A program made the translations under genes and the position numbers. Under the pieces are notes generated by a model. The model had not been told where the DNA came from, ran no database searches, and was given only the letters and a program-made list of their open reading frames with translations. A DNA stretch of 64,000 nucleotides from Beta vulgaris subsp. vulgaris. Its lineage: Eukaryota > Streptophyta > Magnoliopsida > Caryophyllales > Amaranthaceae. Below are positions 55,229 to 64,000 of the stretch, piece by piece (position 1 is the stretch's first letter; every line of letters starts with the position of its first letter). The stretch spans positions 30,844,507-30,908,506 of the forward strand of contig NC_079207.1 in NCBI RefSeq assembly GCF_026745355.1, read 5' to 3'.

Positions 55229-56599
55229 CACTAGGGGAAAAAAACGGAAGGGCTGCGTTTTTCTAAAAACGCAGCCCTTAATAGTGAAGGGTTGCGGTTA
55301 GCCCAAAATCTGCAACCCTTCACAAACGAAGGGCTGCGGTCAATGCAAAAACGCATCCCTTTAAGTAATAAAGGGCTTCGCTTTTAAAAAAAATGCAGCC
55401 CTTTAAGTAATAAAGGGCTTCGCTTTTTAAAAAACGCAGCCCTTTACCATTAATTCTCGCGGGTAAATGGGCTTAGGTTAAAACAATGCAACCCGCGCTT
55501 TATAATCAATGAAACTCTCTCATGCATTATTTTGATTGAGCGGCCCTCATCTTTCTCTCTCCTCGCTCTAACAAATCTTCACCACAAATTGCTCTTTGTC
55601 GATCGACTATAGCCGCCGAATTCCGGCGACGCTCAGCCCCCTTCGTCTCTCGCCGGCATTTGCGCAGACCACCAATATTCTAGCATAATTTCATCCTTAA
55701 CCATCATAAGAACTAGGTTTGATGGTTAAGGATGAAATTATGTCAGAATATTGAATGGGAAATGAAATTTTCTGTTCATTCCCAGAAAAATACTCCTCAA
55801 ATTTGTCAATTTTTGTTGCGGAAATATGGTAGGCATTAATTTAGTCCCTTGTGGTTTAAATGTTACTCATAGTTGTAATAGACTAATATATAATCCTTCT
55901 CTGTAGCCTGCAGAAATATGGTACGTTCTCGAACCCAAGCTGAAGTTTTGAATTGACATACCTTGTAAATCTGTTTAGTTTATAGTTTCAGTTTGATCAT
56001 GATCTGTAGTTGTCATGTTCGTTTTTTTTCATTTTCGTTTGTTTTTTCATTTTCATTCATTTTTCTGGTTGATATGGAATTTCATTTTTTTTATTTTTCA
56101 GATCTATAAATTTCGACAATAATTTTTTTCAGATCTATAAATTTCGACTATTCTTGTTGTTATGTATTTTCGTTTTTTTGTTATTTTCGTTCATTCTTGT
56201 TGATATATAATTTCGACTATTATTGTTGTTCCTTTTTTTAATAGTTTATGCCTTAAATTGTTCTTTTTTTTTGTACTGTAAATTGTAATTTTTTGTTCTT
56301 GTTGATTGTTAATAAATAATTTTGTTTTGTTTGTTTGTTGATTCGTTTTTTAATTTTTCCTGTTGTAAATTTCTTGATATATTTAGGAGTAAAAAATTGC
56401 CAAAAGATTTTTTTTTTTGTTTTGGGTCAAAAGGGTTGCGGTTATGGTAAAAAAACGCAGCCCTTCTTTGTGAAGGGTTGCGGTTTAAAATCGCAGCCCT
56501 TCAATTTTAGTGAAGGACTGCTACAGAAAGGGATGCTGGCCAAAAACGCGGCCCTTAGGCCTGTTTTAACCGCATCCCTTCCGTTTTTCTCCACTAGTG
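55229..56599. mobile_element. Non-autonomous CACTA element, 1.4 kb
   Basis: The left end is CACTAGGGGAAAAAAACGGA. The right end is the complement of CACTAGTGGAGAAAAACGGA. The 3-bp duplication is CTT (55226-55228 and 56600-56602). Subterminal AAGGGCTGCGTTTTT repeats flank both ends. The interior is T-rich with repeated TTTCATTTTCGTT words. No coding sequence; a 109-residue frame over the right end is incidental. Confidence 0.92.
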
Positions 56600-56696
56600 C
56601 TTACATATCCCAAACAGGGAATCAGATTGCTTGTAGTTTAGGACTACCAAATGTGAAATCATGAAATGAAATGGACAGTATGAATGCAATGAGACT
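56600..56696 (-). mobile_element. Second Tat/Ogre-like copy, part 2
   Basis: It continues the alignment with about 7930-8005 of element A (GCTTGTAGTT, ATGAAATGAAATGGA) up to AGACT at 56692-56696. Confidence 0.7.
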
Positions 56697-57655
56697 TTAA
56701 TAGTGATTGTAAACAACTTGTAAAACTCTATTCTTGCAAGTGTACAAGATCCAATAGTAAGAGCTAAATAGTAGGGTATCGTATACACAGGGATACGAAC
56801 ATTTGATTAAAATTAAGTATAATGTCTTCTAATTTAATCATACATAAAAATATAACGGTTTGATTGAAATTAATTAAACTAATATAAAATATAAAATAAC
56901 TAAATAAACTTGGCAATAACATGAGTGAATCGGAGAACGTACAACAATACGGAATTTAGAACAACCGAATCCACCACTAATAATATGACTAATTGATAAA
57001 TTGAAATGGAACTAATAGGTTTTATCAATTATTATAATCAAGCCAAGATTAACTCATAAAAAATATTATTGTAATCAAATAATTGACGTAAACCATCTAA
57101 CCAAAGCATGGACTATTCAATCAAATCACAAACTAATAAATACCATTGCATAATATCACTCTTTGAACTACAAGAATACCTAAACAAGTCAATAATTCGT
57201 TCTACAAGAAATATTACCAACCTAATTTGGAAAACAATAATCTGAAAAAAATTATAAAGTTATGCAATCATAAAACCAACAATAACTCTCAAACAATTAT
57301 ACAATTAAATCATATTAATAGGATTTCATCTAAGTCCTAGAAAAGAAAATTAGCTACTCATATTTGGAGAGAACATCACCTAATTATAAGAAATTATGGC
57401 CGGAAAATTAGATTGAAGCTTCGAATTACGTTGCTTGCTTCGTGCTTTGTACTACGTATTGTTGCTGCGTCTCCCCCACCTCCTGATGCTCTGTCCTCCC
57501 CTATCTACTGTTGCTGCTGCCTCCTTTATTTTGTTTTCTCTTTTGTGGGTTTTCATCAAGGTTAACCTTTATTTTTTCTCTCTTGTGTGCTGCGTGTTTT
57601 TTCAGCCAAGGAATAAGGTTTTCCTTTTTTTTCCTCTTTTCTTTTTATTGTTTTA

Positions 57656-57911
57656 CTCCATCCATTTCATTTTAATCTACACACTTACACTTTTACGCAT
57701 GTCAATGTAAAACTTTGAAGACATATATCTTTAGTTTTCTATTTGTAAAAATCATAAAAAGTACATATTAATAAAATACATACTAAGACGAATCTAACAA
57801 GATCCTACATGACTATATTTTTTATTCACGTATAAATCACAAAGAGTCAAAGTGTAATGTGTGAATAGTGTAAAATGTCAAAGTGTGTAGATTAATATGA
57901 AACGGAGGAAG
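57656..57911. mobile_element. Stowaway MITE
   Basis: 256 bp with TIR CTCCATCCATTTCATTTT paired with the complement of GAAACGGAGGAAG at right, flanked by TA (57654-57655 and 57912-57913). Confidence 0.88.
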
Positions 57912-57913
57912 TA

Positions 57914-59200
57914 CTAGTTTTAAAGGTCGTGTGTTGCACGGGTTCTTGTTTATCTTATTTTTTGCAATTTTTTTGTTAATATTTTTGATTTGTGTTGCTA
58001 TAAAATGAGATTTTTTCAACATCATTTTATTTACATCCTTCCTCTGTTCTTTTTCTATTGCAATAAACACCACTTTAGGTAGTTTTATCTATTTGGACCA
58101 CTCCACTTTTAGTAAAAAAACAACTATAATTGACAATATTATCGTTACTTTATGTTAATAAAATCATCATTAATTACTCATCAAATTGCCTCATAAAGTT
58201 GCGTTTACTTCGTTATTATTTTACTTATCCCCTACACTTGTTAATTAAAGAGGTACCTCTATGCCAAACTACCCATTTTTTCAGTTCCTTAAAAACCATG
58301 CCCAAACCCATTATTGCAGTAGAAAAAAAACGGATAAAGTATTTGTCATTATACTCTTATTTCTAGATTTTTTATTGTGATTTATAAATTTCATATTTTT
58401 TAATATTAAACTAAATATTGTAGCTAAGTCTATTATTAAATAGTATCCCGATAATTGATATGACTAACATAGTTAAGACAATTTTAACATGAAGAACACC
58501 CCAATGATACTTGAAGAAAGTATAGAGTACTTTTTAACAAATGCATGATAGAAAAATTATAGAAAACATGAGTATCAGTCACAACTTCAACTTTTAATGA
58601 CACATAAACACTAACACATATAAAATGAAAGATGGAAATGTAAAAAATAGATTATAATGACGGTATCATGAATATAATTAATTAAATATAAAACTAAACT
58701 ATACTAATAATCGAAAATACTGTTTAAGAGAAAAATATACCTCTTCATCCATCATGACCATATCAAGACTTATCAAAGTCTCTCTTTTTTTTTATGATCT
58801 TTGACCTCAAATAGTCTAGAAAAGCGAACCTTAATTTTTCAATTAGTTTAGTAGAATCAAGTTCATGGATAAAAGAATAAGATCTGACATATAGATATAT
58901 GTGAAAAAAAAACTTGAATAATTATGTATATAATAATTATTCTATGAATAAAATAATTAGTGAATTGCATAATACTTTGCAATGTCATTAACAAACTTTT
59001 ATTTGATTCATGTAATGCCACCATTAGGTTCAAAATTATAAATATGTATTTTTATCTTTATGTAACTCAATTTTTAAAAGTATAATTTTCAAAGAGATAA
59101 TTGATATTGTCCACATATAAACGCTATTTTTATAGTTATTTTTACATGTAGTTAAAATAAAGAATAAACAATACGTTATTTTTCATCCAAATAAATTAAT
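57914..59200. other. AT-rich stretch, nothing recognised
   Basis: Over 70 percent A+T by eye. Short open frames only. Confidence 0.4.
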
Positions 59201-59877
59201 TTTGATAAGTTGTAAACCTATATTGTATATGAAACTTATTTCAACACATATTTCGAGCACTCTCCAATGGTAAAAGAATTATAATATTGCGAATTTGTAA
59301 CAAAAGTTATATTCAATTTACATAGTATAATAATTTAGGTTGTTTATCTAAAATCAGAAATGTAATGTTCACTTATCCAAAACACCTTATATTATTTATA
59401 TCTATAGTGAACACTATTTTTTTTTTAAAAAAGTTAATAATTAAAAACAATAACATGACATGCTTAGATGGAGCTCTCTATAATATACTAAGGTTGTTTT
59501 TTAAATTTGAACTCTAATTTTTTCATCATCCGAAATTCTAATATATATGTAACTTTATCGCTATAGATTTTAGTTTTTGTTGTAACAATAAATTTTACTT
59601 AATAAATTTTGTTGCAATACTAAACTATTTTGGTTTAGTGGAGCAATTAACGCTGATGTTTTAAAAGATAATATGTCAAATTTTGTAAATTGGACCTATT
59701 ATAAAATGCTATGATCACATGTTGTACACTATACTTATAGCTTAATCACTATTATATTTATAAAAAAAAAAGACTAAAAAATGTCTTACCATTCATCTAA
59801 TTAAATATATTTTCATGAGTTGTAAAACTATATTGTAGATGGTTCTCATTTTAAAGCATATTTGAAGCACTCTCTAA

Positions 59878-60093
59878 GGGCCTGTTCTCTTCGGCATAAA
59901 ATAGTTGAACTGAAATGAATTGAATTGAACTGAATTGAATTAAACTGATTGAACTGAACGAACTGAACTGAACTGAAATGAACAGTGATATGTGAGAGTA
60001 AAAATATTGTCCAGAGCTGAACTGAACTGAACTGAATTGAACTGAACTGAACTGAAATGAACTGAACTGAAAATAAGCTGGGGAGAACATGCC
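59878..60093. mobile_element. hAT-like MITE with (TGAAC)n core
   Basis: Ends GGGCCTGTTCTCTTCGGC and complement of GGCATGTTCTCCCCAGC. The core is a run of TGAACTGAAT units. The target duplication is unclear. The open frame of repeated QFSSVQFSS on the minus strand comes from the simple repeat. Confidence 0.7.
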
Positions 60094-60321
60094 ATAATTG
60101 TAAAAAATGATAATATTTTGAATTAGGTAGAAAAAGTTATATTCAATTTACATAATATAATACTTTAGGTTATTTATTCAAAACTAAATGTAAATTTCTC
60201 CCTATTTAAAACTCCTTTTTATATATTCAAACTAGAAGTTGCTTCTTATATTTCCTTCACCACTTTCATTTTCATCGGATTTTATGAAGCAAGCATTTAG
60301 AATGGTTGAACTTCAGGGTTT

Positions 60322-61202
60322 AGGCTCCGTTTAGTTGGATGTAAAACATTTTACAATGGAAAATTCAAATGCAAAGCTAATTTCCTTTGTTTGGTTCAAT
60401 GTAAAAAAAGATAAGAAAAAGAGAAAAATTGAAGAGGAAGGGAGAGGATGGATAAGAGTATAGTAAAAGGTTGCTATAAAGAGGAAGGAAAATGTATTTT
60501 CTCTTCTTTTTGAAAGGAAAATGATTTTCACATAAAGCTCCCTTGGTGGAAAAGTTGTTTTACACGAAACAGGTCTGGGTCACCCGGACAAGGAGGGAGA
60601 GAGATTTGGTCCACTGTTTTAGCCCAAAGGAGGTTCCATACTAAAATCAATTGGTGATAGTAGGAGTAACCCCTCTACCATATAAAGTAACAATATCTCC
60701 TCTTACTCCAATGTGGGACACTCACAAGTGGGCTTTCAATGGGTTTCAACACACCCCCTCGCTGTGAGTGTCCTTAGAAATTCAGAGCTAACTAGAAAGG
60801 TCAGATCAATAATGCTCTTAGAAGCTGGACATCCTATCGAGGTAAATCCTTATCCAGTAGCAATGAAATATCTAGTTTATACGAGACCCGCAACTCGGGC
60901 TCTGATACCATGTCAAAGGACCAACTCAACAAAAAGTTTAAGCTTATGGTTAGAGTCCCAAGAATAGTTTAATACTCTATCACGCCCCCTCACGCGAGAG
61001 AATTGGGCTTGAAGTGTGGATGCAACACAGGTCTCCCTCATACCTGGCGCTAAATATTCCACTTAGAAAGAAGAGAGTGGATGAGATTTGAACCCATGAC
61101 CTTTATGTCACGCTGACTCCTTACCAAACCAAACAACAGAAAATGAGAAGAAAAGGAACTCATTTTCATGGAAAATATTTTACACCCTGTCAAATGGAGC
61201 CT
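60322..61202. mobile_element. TIR element carrying a TRIM
   Basis: Left AGGCTCCGTTTAGTTGGATG, then TAAAACATTTTACAATGGA. Right is the complement of AGGCTCCATTTGACAGGGTG, then TAAAATATTTTCCATG. The TIR is about 45 bp. No clear duplication. Confidence 0.7.
60576..61130 (-). mobile_element. TRIM-like mini LTR retrotransposon
   Basis: On the minus strand an LTR-like end CCTTTGACA is directly followed by a PBS TGGTATCAGAGC, complementary to initiator tRNA-Met (60898-60909). A polypurine-like GAGGGGGTG lies near 60751-60760. It is too small to code; an 84-residue plus-strand frame across it is not a gene. Exact LTR borders were not resolved. Confidence 0.65.
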
Positions 61203-61674
61203 TGGGGTGAATCCTTTAGGAAAAGTCAGACGTCAACGTTTTTTTCCTGTATAATACAGTCGGTTTCTCTATTGATTTGTGTGGATGAAACTATTTGATA
61301 GTGGAATTTTCATATTTGAGATATACTAATAATGAAGAGACCTACTCTCGAGGTACTATTGACCTGAGTTCTTCTAGAGTTTAGAGGTTGTATGGTAGCT
61401 GGAAAGCAATTTTGTATCGAACCGTTCTGTCTTTTCATGAGATTTGCATTATTTTGACTGTTGTACATTAGGTAACTGCATTCTGATTCTTGGAACTTAA
61501 TTGTATTCTAATGGAATGAATAACTAGTATTTGGGCCCGGGTGTTACCCTGGATTGGTACTTTTTCCGAACTTGTATGCAATTTTTTTCCATTCCCATTA
61601 AAATATATTAAGGAAAACTCAACATTTAAAAGGTACAAATATAATAATGTGAACACTTAAAGCATGATTAAAAG

Positions 61675-61740
61675 TTGGTTGAGATGGTAATTGTGTCATG
61701 TATAATAGCAAGAGGTCATGGATTCAAATCTTGTTGCAAG
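61675..61740 (+). ncRNA. tRNA-like SINE head
   Basis: GGTTGAGATGGT (A-box position) and GGATTCAAATC (B box, about 61719-61729) are about 40 bases apart. The remainder of a SINE is not clear. Confidence 0.4.
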
Positions 61741-62502
61741 CTAATTTTACTTTTGTTAATTGACATAACGTATGTACACATTTGACAATTCTAGTAGAGT
61801 AAAAAAAGGTGCCACGTGACGTGTATACTTATCATGCACGTCTTTTAGTATATTTGTATATATGTGTGTAGAACTCTATTTTTATTATCGTTAAAATAAA
61901 AATTATTGACATGACAATCTCAAATAGTACTCTCTATTCATAAGTTTTAGAACTATATTGTATATATATCTTACTTCGAAGCATAATTCGAGCACTATCC
62001 AATGGTACAAAAATTATAATATTTTGAATTACGTAGAAAAAGTTATACACATATTATATAATATAATAATTTAAGTTGTTCATTCAACACGAAACTCTAT
62101 GCTATTTCGCTTATCCAAAGCTCCTTATATGTATTTAAATTTATGTAGAACTCTTTTTTTGTAAAAAGATAAAAGTAATAATTGATGACATAATAATCCT
62201 ACGTAGCGTGCTCTATTCATAAGTTGTAGAGCTACATTGTATATGGATCTTATTTCGAAGCATATTTCGAGCATAATCCAATGGTACAAAAATTATAATA
62301 TTCTGAATTACGTAACAAAAGTTATACACAAATTATATAATATAATAATTTAAGTTGTTCATTCAACACGGAACTCTAATTTTCGTTTATCCAAACCTCG
62401 TTATATGTATTTAAATCTATATAGAACTCTATTTTTGTAAAAAAAGAAAAAATAAAATTAATGACATGACAATCTTATGTGGCACGTTCTCCTATACATA
62501 TA

Positions 62503-62761
62503 CTTCCTCCGTTTCTTTTTACTTGCAACGGTTTGACTTTTACACTATTCACCAACTCTACTTAGTTTATGTTTGGTGATTTATAGTTAAGGAAAAACAT
62601 ATTCATGTGGGATCTTGTTAGATTCGTGTGAATGTATATTTTCTGAATATATATACTTTTATATTAATTTATTTATCGGTAATTAAAGTTATTGATGGTT
62701 GAAATTATGCATTGGCAAGCGTGAAAGTCAAACTGTTGCAAGTAAAAAGAAACAGAGGAAG
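62503..62761. mobile_element. Stowaway MITE
   Basis: 259 bp; CTTCCTCCGTTTCTTTTTAC and its complement at right; TA flanks (62501-62502 and 62762-62763). Confidence 0.9.
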
Positions 62762-62766
62762 TATAT

Positions 62767-63160
62767 GGTTCTAGTGAGAACCCTCTTATGGTGAGAATTG
62801 TGAAAACCACTTAAAATGAGCAAAAACTTCCTAAAATGAGCAAAAAAAAGTAATAAATGAGCATAAACATAAAATGAGTAGAAAACATTAAGTTATCAAA
62901 AAGTAAGTTGTACAAAAATGTAAAAGAAGAAAAACGTAAAATGAGCATAAAAAGTTCAATGAGAAAAAAGAGTTAAATGAGCAAAATGTGAAATGAGCAA
63001 AAACATTGATAAATGAGCACAAAATTGTTAAATGAGCAAAATCATAAAATAAGCGAAACAAAAAATGAGCAAAAATGTTATGAAATGATCAAAGTCTTCG
63101 TAAAATGAGGAAAAACTAGTGGTTCTCACGGTTCTCACCATAAGAGTGGTTCTCATATTA
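62767..63160. mobile_element. TIR MITE with AAATGAGC repeats
   Basis: The TIR of about 40 bp (CTTATGGTGAGAA, GTGAAAACCACT) is inverted at 63117-63160. Between them AAATGAGCAAAA recurs more than ten times at 15-25 base spacing. Confidence 0.8.
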
Positions 63161-63165
63161 ACTTA

Positions 63166-63169
<4 letters not shown>

Positions 63170-63198
<29 letters not shown>
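63170..63198. repeat. (TA)n microsatellite
   Basis: About 14 TA repeats directly after the MITE. Confidence 0.95.
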
Positions 63199-63201
<3 letters not shown>

Positions 63202-63629
63202 CTTACTTCCATTTGCTGCTTCACTTGTTGGTTACTTCGTGGGTTTGGCGACAATATTGGGCTTGGCCTACTATTTTACTTCTTGTGAGTTAACATCAAA
63301 AGAATTCAAATTTCCTTTATTATTCTTGCTTCGTGATATTGATTCAAATGAGTTTAACCTATTACAATTGCTAAGGTCCATTTTCATTTTTTTGACTCTA
63401 ATAATATAATGTACCTGCCAACATTAGTTATTTTATAAATATTATAAAATATAACATAGGTCAAACTAATAAATAAGCTTCTAAACATGATTACTAAATA
63501 ACATATGAAAACTATTAAAAATGTTATTCAAAAACTATTTAAATCCTCAACTTATAGTTTATAATACTAATAGGAAGCTATTAGCCATAGAGAATAAGAA
63601 CGTTATAATATATAAAAATCACATTTATC

Positions 63630-64000
63630 AGACTCCTAAATGCCTCTGATGGACTATGCAATGCAAAAGGATTCTAGTATGAATGAAGTATGAATTAATA
63701 TAAAATTCTAATGACTTCATAATCCTAGACTTGATAGACTTCTAATGACGTAGAATTCTAGATTGGATGAACCTTTAAGGATGATGGACTCCTAATATGT
63801 AGGAGACTCTAGTGGACCTATACTATTAAAATGGATGGAATACAAATGGTTTTAGACTCCTAACATGAGCGGAACTCTAATGTATTCTAGACTCCAAACG
63901 GAACACTAACGAATTTAGACTCCTATTATGGGCGGAACTATAATGGATTTAGACTTCTAAAGTGGGAAGAACTCTAATGACCACATAGACTTTGTAGATG
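63630..64000 (-). mobile_element. Second Tat/Ogre-like copy, part 3
   Basis: It resumes the alignment with about 8005-8400 of element A, including the 35-bp repeat with AGACTCCTAA and GGAACTCTAATG. It continues past the window edge. Confidence 0.75.

Larger units (their letters stand above)
59205..62480. repeat. Diverged dispersed/tandem family, four copies
   Basis: Copies at about 59205-59450, 59815-60230, 61940-62200 and 62215-62470 share TAAGTTGTA, TTTCGAGCACT, CCAATGGTA, AAAATTATAATATT and AATTTAAGTTGTTCATTCA. The last two are in tandem with a period near 277 bp. The second is interrupted by a hAT-like MITE. Confidence 0.8.
56697..63629. mobile_element. 6.9-kb AT-rich insertion of uncertain class
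   Basis: It is bounded by AGACT on both sides (56692-56696 and 63630-63634), exactly where element A's sequence is continuous near 8000. The left end has LTR-like words (TTGCAAGTGTACAAGATC, TACACAGGGATACG). No gag or pol motif was found. It is filled with MITEs, a TRIM and a diverged repeat family. It may be one old decayed element or a composite. Confidence 0.6.

Noticed and set aside
59851..60090. Minus-strand frame with repeated QFSS
   Set aside because: Translation of the TGAAC simple repeat in a MITE.
60713..60967. 84-residue plus-strand frame as a gene
   Set aside because: It overlaps the TRIM primer-binding site and LTR; no domain.

Overview
This is a plant nuclear window. The evidence is a dense nest of plant-type transposable elements: Tat/Ogre and chromovirus Ty3-Gypsy, Ty1-Copia, CACTA, Mutator-like (MULE), hAT, Stowaway MITEs, an L1 LINE, a tRNA-derived SINE and a TRIM. 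The sequence is AT-rich, with spliceosomal intron borders in the few gene-like pieces. A dicot genome is likely and Caryophyllales possible, but the sequence does not fix the species. I found no intact single-copy host gene. All coding sequence I recognise is retrotransposon, LINE or transposase derived, plus exon-like scraps inside a CACTA element.

Layout. 1-330 and 19713-20265 are two halves of an old plus-strand LTR. It was split by a Tat/Ogre-like element A (336-19712, minus strand, TSD GGTAT). Element A has a gag relic, no recognisable pol, and a tandem-repeat-rich 3' region. It was hit by a MULE (1756-2765, inside its 3' LTR), a SINE (5956-6162), a hAT element (9498-11012) and a Copia element (12012-18567, inside its 5' LTR). 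20268-20545 and 36322-36650 are two parts of an L1-type reverse transcriptase, split by a 15.8-kb CACTA element B (20546-36321, TSD ATA). B carries exon-like host sequence (34260-35643) and was itself hit by a 12.4-kb Tat/Retand-type Gypsy element (21215-33634, minus). That element has gag, protease, RT, two RNase H domains and integrase on the minus strand, an extra antisense gene on the plus strand (24389-26775), and two tandem arrays (36-bp and 130-bp units) before its 3' LTR.

36.6-44.8 kb holds MITEs, a long (TA)n tract, a hAT derivative with a tRNA-like piece, and a 4.6-kb MULE (40246-44814). The MULE was invaded by a 3-kb CACTA (40585-43590) and by a Stowaway in its own TIR. A 2.7-kb solo LTR follows (44833-47559, TSD CATAG). 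47.6-50.5 kb is unassigned and includes a cluster of GCGC-word hairpins. 50526 to about 54980 is a decayed Tekay-like chromovirus (RT to chromodomain) with its 3' LTR. 54980-64000 is internal sequence of another Tat/Ogre-like copy, interrupted by a 1.4-kb CACTA (55229-56599) and a 6.9-kb AT-rich insertion (56697-63629) that is itself full of MITEs, a TRIM and a diverged repeat family.

The genes do not form a host pathway. What works together is gag-pol modules inside each retrotransposon, and non-autonomous DNA elements that would depend on transposases encoded elsewhere. The most interesting signals are: tandem arrays in the 3' region of two different Tat-lineage elements, one with a 260-bp higher-order pattern and a dyad in each monomer; the antisense extra gene; exon capture by a CACTA; a Copia element without a canonical primer-binding site; and TCGCGA palindrome arrays upstream of the TATA box in two unrelated LTR families.
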